A stretch of 64,000 nt of DNA, taken from NCBI GenBank assembly GCA_964434345.1, contig CAYSUY010000003.1:1-64000 (forward strand), written 5' to 3'. Numbering within the stretch: the stretch's first letter is position 1; every line of letters starts with the position of its first letter. The notes under the pieces were generated by a model. The model did not search any database. It was not told the DNA's origin and saw nothing but the letters and a program-made list of their open reading frames with translations. Position numbers and translations under genes: made by a program. The DNA comes from CAIOSQ01 sp964434345. Lineage in GTDB: Bacteria; Pseudomonadota; Alphaproteobacteria; CACIAM-22H2. Positions 22,106 through 29,934 of the stretch are shown one piece after another.

Positions 22106-23377
22106 ATGATTGAGACACTTCTGCCTGCCGCAGCGACGATTTTCCTCGCCGGCCTCGGAGCGCGCCTCGCCGTCGCCGGTTGGCGTGAGATCGACGCGTC
22201 GATGGCGGCGCGGCGAAGCGCCGAGGCCGAGCGAGCGATTCTCGCTGCACGTGTCGCCGAGATCGCCGAGCGCCGGACGCGCGAGCGCGAAAAGGCGGAA
22301 CGGACCTGGGACGGGTTCCGCAAATTCGTTGTTGCGCGGAAGGTGCTCGAGGCAAGGGACACATGCTCGTTCTATCTTGAGCCTCACGACCGGCGACCGC
22401 TGCCGGGTTTCAATCCCGGCCAGTATCTGACTTTTCGTCTGCCGATCCCGGGGCAGTCGAAGCCGGTGACGCGCTGCTACTCGCTCTCGGATGCGCCACA
22501 CGCGGATTACTTCCGGGTGACGATCAAGCGCATCGCAGCCCCGCCAGGCAAGCCCGAGATCCCCGCAGGTGTCGCATCCTGCTACTTCCACGACGAGATC
22601 GACGTCGGAGACATCGTCGATGTGCGGGCTCCCGCAGGAGGCTTCTGGCTCGATCCGGCGGACACGATGCCGGTGGTGCTGATCGGCGGTGGTGTCGGTC
22701 TGACGCCCGTGCTGTCGATGCTCAACGCTATTGTCGACGCGAATGCCCGCCGCGAAGTCTGGTTCTTCTACGGCGTTCGCAACGGTGCCGAGCATGCGAT
22801 GGCAGACCATCTGCGCGCGATCCCAAACCGGAACCCGAATGTCAGCCTGAATGTCTGCTACAGCGATCCGGATCCCGGCGAGAGTCCTGGCGATCGCTTT
22901 CAGCATGTCGGGCGCGTGAGCGTCGACCTGATCCGCAAGGTGGTCGGCGACCTGGCCAATCCCCATTTCTATCTCTGCGGCCCGCCACCGATGATGAAGT
23001 CGCTGGTCGAGGGCCTCGGTTCCGCCGGCGTTCCCGGCAGTCAGATCCATCATGAGGCCTTCGGGCCGGCCTCGGTCAAGGGTACGGCGGCGCCCGCCTC
23101 GGTGGCGACGGCGACCGCGGGGAATGATATCGGCGTCACCTTCGCCCGCACAGGCAAGCGGGTGACCTGGAATGGTGCGGCCACCATCCTGGAGATGGCC
23201 GAGAGCGCTGGTATCGTCATGGAATCCGGCTGCCGCGCAGGAAACTGCGGAGCGTGTACCACAGCGGTTCGGCGCGGCGAGGTTGCCTATCCCAGCCCGC
23301 CGGGTGCCGATGTTGCCCCTGGGTCCTGCCTCGCTTGCGTCGGCATGCCGCGCGTGGAACTCGAGATCGACGCCTGA
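22106..23377 (+). CDS. Membrane-anchored NAD(P)H oxidoreductase with FAD and 2Fe-2S domains
   Basis: A 423-residue protein with an N-terminal membrane helix (about residues 4-25) and a charged coiled-coil (28-68). A ferredoxin-reductase module follows: FAD site RCYSLS at 123-128, nucleotide site GGGVGLTP at 194-201, and CGPPPMM at 291-297. The C-terminal plant-type 2Fe-2S domain has C376, C381, C384 and probably C411. It resembles reductases of the Hcr/NqrF/oxygenase-reductase kind, which move electrons between NAD(P)H and a one-electron partner. In this unit it would connect the pyridine-nucleotide pool to the ferredoxin/membrane protein module. Last gene of the plus-strand run. Confidence 0.88.
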   Translation: MIETLLPAAATIFLAGLGARLAVAGWREIDASMAARRSAEAERAILAARVAEIAERRTREREKAERTWDGFRKFVVARKVLEARDTCSFYLEPHDRRPLPGFNPGQYLTFRLPIPGQSKPVTRCYSLSDAPHADYFRVTIKRIAAPPGKPEIPAGVASCYFHDEIDVGDIVDVRAPAGGFWLDPADTMPVVLIGGGVGLTPVLSMLNAIVDANARREVWFFYGVRNGAEHAMADHLRAIPNRNPNVSLNVCYSDPDPGESPGDRFQHVGRVSVDLIRKVVGDLANPHFYLCGPPPMMKSLVEGLGSAGVPGSQIHHEAFGPASVKGTAAPASVATATAGNDIGVTFARTGKRVTWNGAATILEMAESAGIVMESGCRAGNCGACTTAVRRGEVAYPSPPGADVAPGSCLACVGMPRVELEIDA

Positions 23378-23401
23378 CCACGCGCCTGAGTGGTTAACGT
23401 A

Positions 23402-23752
23402 TCAAAGGTCGCGGATGCGATTGGCCTCGCGGATGATGTCGATGTAGCGCCTTACGAGGGTGCGAACGATCATGGGGCTGCGCGCCAGCTCTTGTTCCAG
23501 TACGCGCCTTGGAATTACAGTAGCAACGGCGACGTCGACAGCTCGTGCGCCGGCGGAGCGTGGCCGGGAATCGACCAGCGCCATCTCACCAAAGATATCG
23601 CCCGGTCCAAGAACCGCCAACACGGTCTCGCCCCCATCGGACGTGCGAAAGATCTCGATTCGCCCCTCCTTCAGGAGGAAGGCGTCGTCCGCCTGCATCC
23701 CCTGGAAGAACACGATCTCTCCCGGCCGGAAAACGCGCACGCGCAGCGACAT
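23402..23752 (-). CDS. Stand-alone cyclic-nucleotide-binding protein
   Basis: A 116-residue protein that is essentially one cNMP-binding domain: MSLRVRVFRPGEIVFFQGMQAD, then GDIFGEMALVDSRPRSAGARA (a good phosphate-binding cassette, about 51-71), then a C-helix. There is no helix-turn-helix, so it is not a Crp/Fnr transcription factor. It converges on the reductase gene with a 24-base gap. Together with the two cNMP domains fused to the ferredoxin it makes cyclic nucleotide sensing a repeated theme of this locus. Confidence 0.8.
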   Translation of the reverse strand: MSLRVRVFRPGEIVFFQGMQADDAFLLKEGRIEIFRTSDGGETVLAVLGPGDIFGEMALVDSRPRSAGARAVDVAVATVIPRRVLEQELARSPMIVRTLVRRYIDIIREANRIRDL

Positions 23753-23847
23753 CCAGTCTCCTTCGACAAACGCGGAACGGGGCTGCGGAACGTTTCGGGT
23801 TTCGCTACCCCTTGACGTATCTCGACTGGAACAGGGTCGGCGCGCCT

Positions 23848-24279
23848 CTACCTTCGATCGCGGTCCGCGACGCGCTGCGCATCGACGGCTGGCGTCGGGA
23901 CTTGCGTGACTGGCGGACGGGAGATATCCAAACCCTTCAGCGGATCGGACCACTCGACATCCACTCCGTCGACGAGGAAGCGCGCACAACCGAATTGCAA
24001 GGACACGAACGCGTCCTGCCGTCGACGCAGCGCCCGACGCAGCACGTGAAGGCTCGTCCATACCATCGCGCCATCCCAATCCGGGCCTGCGGCGATGGAT
24101 CCCAGTATCGCGCCGTCCCTGCCTACGACGTCGAGGAAGTAGTCGTTGCGATCATGGATCAGCCCAATGGGCTCATAGAACGTCACGACGCGCCAGTTGG
24201 TCTGGCCACACCCGTCGAGGATTCGACGCAACCGCGCCCTCGACACATGGATCTGACTGAAAGCGAACATACGCGCCAC
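23848..24279 (-). CDS. Hypothetical protein
   Basis: A 143-residue protein of unknown function, or 140 residues from the Met at 24270. It has a mixed alpha/beta look: VSRARLRRILDGCGQTNWRVV, then DYFLDVVGRDGAILGSIAAG, then LVDGVDVEWSDPLKGLDISRP. No signal peptide or membrane segment is visible. It lies 95 bases upstream of the cNMP-binding gene on the same strand. The opposite strand also carries a long open frame, but this one has the more protein-like composition. Confidence 0.5.
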   Translation of the reverse strand: MARMFAFSQIHVSRARLRRILDGCGQTNWRVVTFYEPIGLIHDRNDYFLDVVGRDGAILGSIAAGPDWDGAMVWTSLHVLRRALRRRQDAFVSLQFGCARFLVDGVDVEWSDPLKGLDISRPPVTQVPTPAVDAQRVADRDRR

Positions 24280-24492
24280 TCCGTCGGCCCTGCACGCGCC
24301 CCGCCGTGATGCGGAGTACAGGAAGCCGGAGCCGCAGGATCGCCGCCGTCGCGTTCGGGATCACAGGGATCGTATCCAATGCGGCGTAAACCAGCCCGAT
24401 GGCCTACCGGTTCTGTCGCGACACGTAAGCCCTTGTCGCCGTTCAAGCAGCTTGACGCCGCGGCACGCAAACGCGACAAAATCAACGAAAAT

Positions 24493-24506
24493 CCGCCACG
24501 TGGCGG
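24493..24506. repeat. 14-base palindrome upstream of mscL
   Basis: CCGCCACGTGGCGG is a perfect palindrome 54 bases before the mscL start. It could be an operator or part of the leader. The rest of 24280-24560 holds no gene that I can support. Confidence 0.3.
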
Positions 24507-24560
24507 CACCCGGCCGTCGATCGGGTGGGGAACGAAATCCAGGACCTGAAGGGGCCGGCC

Positions 24561-24977
24561 ATGCTCAACGAGTTCAAATCCTTCATCGCGCGCGGCAACG
24601 TGCTCGACCTCGCCGTCGGCTTCATCATGGGCGCGGCCTTCACGGGCATCGTCGACTCGCTGGTGAAGGACATCATCATGGCGCTGCTCGGGCCCATCCT
24701 CGGCGGCATCGATTTCTCGAGCTGGTTCGTCCAGCTGACCGGCCGCGACAAGATCGCCCCGACGCTGAAGGCGGCGCAGGAGGCCGGCGTCGTGACGCTC
24801 AACTTCGGGCTCTTCCTCAACGCGGTGATCAAGTTCGTGCTGATCGCCTGGGCGGTCTTCCTGATCGTCAAGGCCGCCAACAAGGTCTTCCCGAAGGAGG
24901 CCGCGGCGCCGAAGGGACCGTCGGCCGAGGCGAAGCTGCTCGAAGAGATCCGCGACGTCCTCAAGAGCCGCGGCTGA
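24561..24977 (+). CDS. mscL: Large-conductance mechanosensitive channel MscL
   Basis: MscL is the inner-membrane safety valve that opens on hypo-osmotic shock. The 138-residue protein has the canonical N-terminus MLNEFKSFIARGNVLDLAVG and first helix (FIMGAAFTGIVDSLVKDIIM). A periplasmic loop follows, then the second helix (NAVIKFVLIAWAVFLIVKAAN) and the C-terminal helix (EAKLLEEIRDVLKSRG). The ATG at 24561 matches the family start; the longer frame from 24525 adds 12 untypical residues. Confidence 0.96.
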   Translation: MLNEFKSFIARGNVLDLAVGFIMGAAFTGIVDSLVKDIIMALLGPILGGIDFSSWFVQLTGRDKIAPTLKAAQEAGVVTLNFGLFLNAVIKFVLIAWAVFLIVKAANKVFPKEAAAPKGPSAEAKLLEEIRDVLKSRG

Positions 24978-24994
24978 CCGGCCAGGGCGACGCG

Positions 24995-25387
24995 ATGCAT
25001 CCCGTCGCCCTCGCCTGCACCGCCACGCTGGGCCTGCTGCTGTTCGGGCTCGGCGTCGCGGTGTCGCTGCGGCGGTTGCGCGAGCGCCGCGGCCTCGGCC
25101 TGCCCGACGATCCCACAAGCCCGCTCGCCAGGCTCGGGCGTGCCCATGCGAACACCGCGGAGTTCGCGCCGTTCCTCGCCGTCCTGTTCCTCTATCTGGG
25201 CGCGCATGCGCCGGGCGGCATCGAGTTGTCGCTGATCGTCGGCGCGACGGTGGCGCGCGTGTCCATCGTCGTCGGCATCCTCGCGTGGCCGACGATGAAC
25301 GCGATCAACCCCTGCCGCTTCCTCGGCGCGCTCGGCACCTATGTCTTCGGGGCCGCGCTCTGCATTGCGCTGCTCGCGCGGATCTGA
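24995..25387 (+). CDS. MAPEG-family membrane protein
   Basis: A 130-residue four-helix membrane protein with the MAPEG signature RRLRERRGLGLP, then LARLGRAHANTAEFAPFLAVL. MAPEG proteins include microsomal glutathione transferases and many bacterial relatives without a known substrate. It starts 17 bases after mscL on the same strand. Its 3' end faces hemW with a 13-base gap. Confidence 0.8.
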   Translation: MHPVALACTATLGLLLFGLGVAVSLRRLRERRGLGLPDDPTSPLARLGRAHANTAEFAPFLAVLFLYLGAHAPGGIELSLIVGATVARVSIVVGILAWPTMNAINPCRFLGALGTYVFGAALCIALLARI

Positions 25388-25400
25388 GGTCGCGACGCGC

Positions 25401-26564
25401 TCAGCGCGCGATTTCGACGAGCACGGCGTCGAGCACGCGCAATCCCGCCGGCGTCGCCACGAGCGTGCCGTCCGCATCGCGGCGCAGGAACCCGCCCTCG
25501 ATCACCCGGGCAAGGCCGCGCGGATCGAGCGCCGCATCGAGCGGCGTGCCGCAGACGCGCTGGAACCGTGGCGGTGAAATGCCAGCCGTGAGGCGCAACC
25601 CCATCAGCAACGCCTCGCGCGCGGCATCCGCCGGGGCCACGATGTCGCGCGCGGCCAGGCCCTCGCCCGTGGACGCGACCCGCGCCATCCAGGTCTCCGG
25701 CGCGCGCTCGGCGCGCGTCGCGTATTTGATCCCGTCGATCGTCAGCCGCCCATGGGCGCCCGGGCCGACGCCGAGATAATCCTCGTAGCGCCAGTAGCCC
25801 AGATTGTGCCTGGACTCGGCGCCGGGTCGCGCATGGTTCGAGATCTCGTAGGCCGGCAGGCCATGCGCATCGAGGATGGCGCGCGTGGCGTCGAACATCG
25901 CGTCCGCGGTCTCGTCGTCGAGCGGTACGATGTCGCCGCGGCGGCGCAGCTGCTCGAACCGCGTGCCGGGCTCGAAGGTCAGCTGGTAGACCGAGAGATG
26001 CTCCCCCGCCAGCGCCAGCGCGGCGCCGAGCTCGCGCGTCCACGCATCCAGGCCCTGGCCGGGCCGCGCATAGATGAGATCGAAGCTGAACCGGTCGAAG
26101 ATCGTCGCGGCGGCGGCGATCGCGCGGCGGGCCTCGTCGCCGCCATGAGCGCGGCCGAGCAGCCGCAGCGCGTCGTCGTCCAGCGCCTGCACGCCGATCG
26201 AGACGCGACCGATCCCGGCCGCGCGCAGGTCGCGAAACCGCGCGACCTCGGCCGAGTTCGGGTTCGCCTCGAGCGTGATCTCGACATCGGGGGCGAGCGG
26301 CCAGAGCGCGGCGATGCGATCGATCACCGCCGCGACCGTCGCCGGCGCCATCAGCGAGGGCGTACCGCCGCCGAAGAAGACGCTGGTGACGCGCCGGCCG
26401 GCGAACGGCCGCGCCTGCGTCTCGAGGTCGTGCAGCAGGGCGTCACGCCAGCCTGTCTCGTCGATCGTCGACCGGACATGGCTGTTGAAATCGCAATAGG
26501 GACATTTCGAGACGCAGAACGGCCAATGGACGTAGACGCCGAAGCCCGGCGCGTCCGCGGTCAT
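25401..26564 (-). CDS. hemW: Radical SAM heme chaperone HemW
   Basis: HemW is a radical-SAM protein related to coproporphyrinogen III dehydrogenase (HemN) that binds and delivers heme. The 387-residue protein has the cluster motif C17-x3-C21-x2-C24 in VHWPFCVSKCPYCDFNSH, the glycine-rich FFGGGTPSLM, and LEANPNS. It starts at MTADAPGFGV, overlapping rdgB by 4 bases. The frame is open further upstream only as antisense noise. rph-rdgB-hemW is a standard alphaproteobacterial order. Confidence 0.93.
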   Translation of the reverse strand: MTADAPGFGVYVHWPFCVSKCPYCDFNSHVRSTIDETGWRDALLHDLETQARPFAGRRVTSVFFGGGTPSLMAPATVAAVIDRIAALWPLAPDVEITLEANPNSAEVARFRDLRAAGIGRVSIGVQALDDDALRLLGRAHGGDEARRAIAAAATIFDRFSFDLIYARPGQGLDAWTRELGAALALAGEHLSVYQLTFEPGTRFEQLRRRGDIVPLDDETADAMFDATRAILDAHGLPAYEISNHARPGAESRHNLGYWRYEDYLGVGPGAHGRLTIDGIKYATRAERAPETWMARVASTGEGLAARDIVAPADAAREALLMGLRLTAGISPPRFQRVCGTPLDAALDPRGLARVIEGGFLRRDADGTLVATPAGLRVLDAVLVEIAR

Positions 26565-27175
26565 GCGAAACAGGCGGCGACCAGCTTCGCGAAGGCCTCG
26601 GCGCGATGGCTGATCCGATGCTTTTCGTCGGGATCCATCTCGCCATAGGTCAGGTCGCGACCCGCATGCAGGAACATCGGGTCGTAGCCGAACCCGCGCG
26701 TCCCGCGCGGCGGCCACACGAGGCGGCCATGCGCCTCGCCGCGGAAGCTCTCGACATGGCCGTCGGGCCAGGCGAGGGACAGCACGGCCACGAAATAGGC
26801 GCTGCGATCGGCAGCAGCGGCGATCCCCTCCTCGACCCGGCGCATCGCCGCGGAGAAATCCTTCTCGGGCCCCGCCCAGCGCGCGGAATAGATGCCGGGT
26901 TGACCGCCGAGCGCGGCCACCACGAGACCGGAATCGTCAGCCAGCGCCGGCAGGCCGCTCGCGAGGGCGGAGGCGCGCGCCTTGAGTTCGGCGTTCGCCT
27001 CGAAGCTGTCGCCGGTCTCCTCCGGTTCCGGCAGCCCGAGCGCGCCGGCGCTGACGGTCTCGACGCCGAACGGCGCGAGCAGCGCGCCGATCTCGCGCAC
27101 CTTGCCCGGATTGTGGCTGGCGATGACCAGCCGCGATCCCGTGAAGCGGCGGCATCCGCCCGGCTGCCTGACCAT
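26561..27175 (-). CDS. rdgB: dITP/XTP pyrophosphatase RdgB
   Basis: This enzyme hydrolyses non-canonical purine nucleoside triphosphates (ITP, dITP, XTP) to monophosphates and so cleans the nucleotide pool. The 204-residue protein shows the HAM1 family motifs SHNPGKVREI near the N-terminus, ALADDSGLVVAALGGQPGIYSARWAG in the middle, and RGFGYDPMFL, then KHRISHRAEAF near the end. It lies 14 bases after rph and is coupled to hemW by ATGA. Confidence 0.95.
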   Translation of the reverse strand: MVRQPGGCRRFTGSRLVIASHNPGKVREIGALLAPFGVETVSAGALGLPEPEETGDSFEANAELKARASALASGLPALADDSGLVVAALGGQPGIYSARWAGPEKDFSAAMRRVEEGIAAAADRSAYFVAVLSLAWPDGHVESFRGEAHGRLVWPPRGTRGFGYDPMFLHAGRDLTYGEMDPDEKHRISHRAEAFAKLVAACFA

Positions 27176-27189
27176 CACCTGCACTCCGC

Positions 27190-27903
27190 TCAGGCCGTGG
27201 CCTGACGCTGCAACTCCATCAGCGCGGTGATGCCGCGCCGGGCCAGCGCCATGAGGGCGAGGAACTCGGACTCGGAGAACGGCGCGCCTTCCGCGGTGCC
27301 CTGCACCTCGATGATGCGTCCGTCGCCGGTAAGCACGAAATTGGCGTCGGCCTCCGCCTTGGAATCCTCGGCGTAGTCGAGGTCGAGGACCGGAACGCCC
27401 CCGAAGATGCCGCAGGACACGGCCGCGACCTGCCCGGTCAGGGGCATGGACGTGATCTGCCCGGCCTTGCGCAGGCGCGCGATCGCGCCGTGCAGCGCGA
27501 CCCAGGACCCGGTGATCGCCGCGGTGCGCGTGCCGCCATCGGCCTGGATGACGTCGCAATCGAGCTTGATCTGACGCTCGCCGAGCGCCTGGAGATCGAC
27601 GCAGGCGCGCAGGCTGCGGCCGATGAGGCGCTGGATCTCGAGCGTACGTCCCGACTGCTTGCCGCGCGCGGCCTCGCGATCGGTGCGGGTATGGGTCGAG
27701 CGTGGCAGCATGCCGTATTCGGCGGTGATCCAGCCGCGCCCGCTGTTGCGCATGAAAGGCGGCACCTTCTCCTCGATGCTGGCCGTGCACAGGACATGCG
27801 TATCGCCGAACCGCACGAGGCACGAGCCCTCGGCGTGGCGGGAATAGCCAGGCTCGAGGGAAACGGTTCGAAGCTGGTCGACGGCTCGGCCTGAAGGTCG
27901 CAT
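27190..27903 (-). CDS. rph: Ribonuclease PH
   Basis: RNase PH is a phosphate-dependent 3'-5' exoribonuclease that trims tRNA 3' ends. The chosen start MRPSGRAVDQLRTVSLE gives 237 residues, the usual size; the Met 15 residues upstream adds an untypical extension. Family motifs are EGSCLVRFGDTHVLCTASIE, RGWITAEYGMLPRSTHTR, and QADGGTRTAAITGSWVAL. It is divergent from hrcA with 137 bases between. Confidence 0.95.
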   Translation of the reverse strand: MRPSGRAVDQLRTVSLEPGYSRHAEGSCLVRFGDTHVLCTASIEEKVPPFMRNSGRGWITAEYGMLPRSTHTRTDREAARGKQSGRTLEIQRLIGRSLRACVDLQALGERQIKLDCDVIQADGGTRTAAITGSWVALHGAIARLRKAGQITSMPLTGQVAAVSCGIFGGVPVLDLDYAEDSKAEADANFVLTGDGRIIEVQGTAEGAPFSESEFLALMALARRGITALMELQRQATA

Positions 27904-28004
27904 CGTGGATCCGGGATCAAGAGGAACGCGCACATTCGCGCCCGCCACGCTTAGTCGCCGCGGCGCACAAAGTCCATAGCCGGCGCCATCCGCGCGGGCG
28001 CGCG

Positions 28005-28033
28005 TTGACGCCTCCGGACGGCGTTCCTAGATT
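28005..28033 (+). promoter_or_regulatory. Candidate sigma-70 promoter of hrcA
   Basis: TTGACG (28005-28010), a 17-base spacer and TAGATT (28028-28033) make a good housekeeping promoter. The -10 box ends 7 bases before the hrcA ATG at 28041, so the transcript would start at or next to the ATG, giving a leaderless or nearly leaderless mRNA. Confidence 0.5.
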
Positions 28034-28040
28034 GCCGTCC

Positions 28041-29126
28041 ATGAACATGGTCAAGCCCGGCGCATCCCTGCAGACCGAACGGGCATCGGCGACGATCTCG
28101 GCCCTCAACGAACGCAGCCGCGAGGTCTTCCGCGAGATCGTGGAGACCTATGTCGCCACCGGCGAGCCGGTCGGATCGCGCACCCTCGCACGGCGGCTCG
28201 GCGCATCGCTGTCGCCGGCGACCATCCGCAACGTCATGGCCGATCTGCAGGATCTCGGCCTGCTCTATGCGCCGCACACCTCGGCCGGGCGCCTGCCCAC
28301 GGCGATCGGGCTGCGCCTCTTCGTCGACGGCCTCCTCGAACTCGGCGCGCTCGGCGAGGAGGAGCGCGCGGCGATCGACGCGCAATGCGCCGCCGCCGGT
28401 CGCTCGCTTCCCCAGGCCCTCCAGGAAGCCTCGGCGGCGATCGCGGGCCTGTCCCGCTGCGCCAGCCTCGTGATCGCGCCCAAGGGCGACGACGCGCTCA
28501 AGCATGTCGAATTCATCAATCTCGGCCCGGGCCGTGCGCTCGTCGTGCTGGTGACGAATAGCGGCCTGGTCGAGAACCGCCTCATCGAGGTGCCGGCCGG
28601 CCTCACCCCCTCCCAACTGGTCCAGGCGAGCAATTTCCTCAACGCCCGCCTCGCCGGTCGGACCCTCGGCGAGGCCCGCAGCGACGTGCTCACCGAGCTC
28701 GCGGAACATCGCGCCGTCCTCGACGAGCTGACGCGAAAGGTCGTCGAGGCCGGCCTCGCGACCTGGGCCGGCGACGCACGCGGTGGCTCTCTGATCGTCC
28801 GCGGTCAGGCGCGATTGCTGGAGGACGTCAACGCGCTCGAGGATCTCGAGCGCATCCGCATGCTGTTCGAGGCGCTGGAGACGCGCGAGACCATGGTGCG
28901 GCTGCTCGAGGCCGCCCAGGGCGCCGACGGCGTCCGCATCTTCATCGGCGCCGACAACGCCCTCTTCGATCTCGCGGGGTGTTCGATGGTGATCGCACCC
29001 TATCGCAACGGCAGGTCGCAGATCGTCGGCGCGATCGGCGTGATCGGCCCGCAACGATTGAACTACGCGCGCGTCATCCCCATGGTGGATTATACGGCGC
29101 GCGTCATCGGCCGCATGCTCGGCTGA
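28041..29126 (+). CDS. hrcA: Heat-inducible transcription repressor HrcA
   Basis: HrcA represses groE/dnaK-type heat-shock operons by binding CIRCE elements. The 361-residue protein has the N-terminal winged helix (GEPVGSRTLARRLGASLSPATIRNVMADLQDLGLL) and the C-terminal GAF-like part (NRLIEVPAGLTPSQLVQASNFLNARL; VIAPYRNGRSQIVGAIGVIGP). The start MNMVKPG at 28041 is preferred to 28005, which would lie on the promoter -35 box. No CIRCE repeat was noticed before grpE or dnaK. Confidence 0.95.
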   Translation: MNMVKPGASLQTERASATISALNERSREVFREIVETYVATGEPVGSRTLARRLGASLSPATIRNVMADLQDLGLLYAPHTSAGRLPTAIGLRLFVDGLLELGALGEEERAAIDAQCAAAGRSLPQALQEASAAIAGLSRCASLVIAPKGDDALKHVEFINLGPGRALVVLVTNSGLVENRLIEVPAGLTPSQLVQASNFLNARLAGRTLGEARSDVLTELAEHRAVLDELTRKVVEAGLATWAGDARGGSLIVRGQARLLEDVNALEDLERIRMLFEALETRETMVRLLEAAQGADGVRIFIGADNALFDLAGCSMVIAPYRNGRSQIVGAIGVIGPQRLNYARVIPMVDYTARVIGRMLG

Positions 29127-29158
29127 CCGTGCCCGGCCAAGACAGGAGTTCCTTCGAC

Positions 29159-29785
29159 ATGTCCCACGATCCCGCCACAGCCGGGGCGCCTCAGGGCGCC
29201 GGCGCGACCTTCGACGCCTCCCAGCCGCAGCCCGCGGCGGACGCCGCCGCGCGTATCGCCGAGCTCGAGGCCCGGCTGGCGGCGCTGGAGGACGAGGCCG
29301 GCAAGGCGCGCGATCAGGCCTTGCGCGCGATGGCCGAGGCGGAGAATACGCGGCGCCGCATCCAGCGCGACGCCGAGGAACGGGAGAAATTCGCGCTGTC
29401 CGGCTTCGCACGCGAATTGACCAGCGTCGTCGACAATCTGCGGCGCGCACTGGAGACCTTGCCCGCCGATGCCCGCGCCGCTGACGGCAAGCTCGACCAG
29501 TTCGCCCAGGGCGTCGAGCTGACCGAGCGCGAATTCATGGCGATCCTCGATCGCAACGGCATCAAGCGCATCCATCCCCAGGGCGAGCCCTTCGACCACA
29601 ACCTGCATCAGGCGATCGCCCAGGCCGAAAGCGCCGAGCACGCGCCCGGGCTGGTGATGCAGGTGGTCCAGGCCGGCTACACCCTGCACGGCCGGATTCT
29701 GCGGCCCGCGCTTGTGGTCGTCGCGAAAGCCGGATCGGGCTCCGGCACCGGCGGCCCTGGCGCCGCGGTCGACACTACGGCGTGA
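29159..29785 (+). CDS. grpE: Nucleotide exchange factor GrpE
   Basis: GrpE releases ADP from DnaK. The 208-residue protein has a disordered N-terminus, a long dimerising helix (about 30-110) and the compact C-terminal domain with IKRIHPQGEPFDHNLHQAIAQAES and GRILRPALVVVAK. It lies 32 bases after hrcA, with an AGGAG ribosome site. dnaK follows about 1 kb downstream, separated by a minus-strand ORF. Confidence 0.96.
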   Translation: MSHDPATAGAPQGAGATFDASQPQPAADAAARIAELEARLAALEDEAGKARDQALRAMAEAENTRRRIQRDAEEREKFALSGFARELTSVVDNLRRALETLPADARAADGKLDQFAQGVELTEREFMAILDRNGIKRIHPQGEPFDHNLHQAIAQAESAEHAPGLVMQVVQAGYTLHGRILRPALVVVAKAGSGSGTGGPGAAVDTTA

Positions 29786-29911
29786 CGGCGCGCACCGAGG
29801 CTGCGACACGGGCGCCTCTGCGGCCTGAAGCAGCCTCAGGCGCCCTGACGCGCGCGCCACGCTGAAACTGGAAAAACGCTGACGCGCAAGATGTCCTGAA
29901 GCGACGCCCAA

Positions 29912-29931
29912 CCCGCAGCGTGCGCTGCGGG
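29912..29931. terminator. Hairpin between grpE and the convergent ORF
   Basis: CCCGCAGC-GTGC-GCTGCGGG forms a perfect 8-bp stem with a 4-base loop, just after grpE and immediately 3' of the minus-strand gene ending at 29935. It is preceded by AA and followed by TGTT, so it could terminate from either side, though the U-tract is poor. Confidence 0.5.
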
Positions 29932-29934
29932 TGT

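Noticed and set aside
23545..24309. 254-residue plus-strand frame opposite the cNMP-binding and 23848 genes
   Set aside because: Arg-rich shadow; the cNMP domain on the minus strand is convincing.
24493..24506. Palindrome before mscL as a phage or island attachment site
   Set aside because: No tRNA, integrase or second copy seen; kept only as a repeat.
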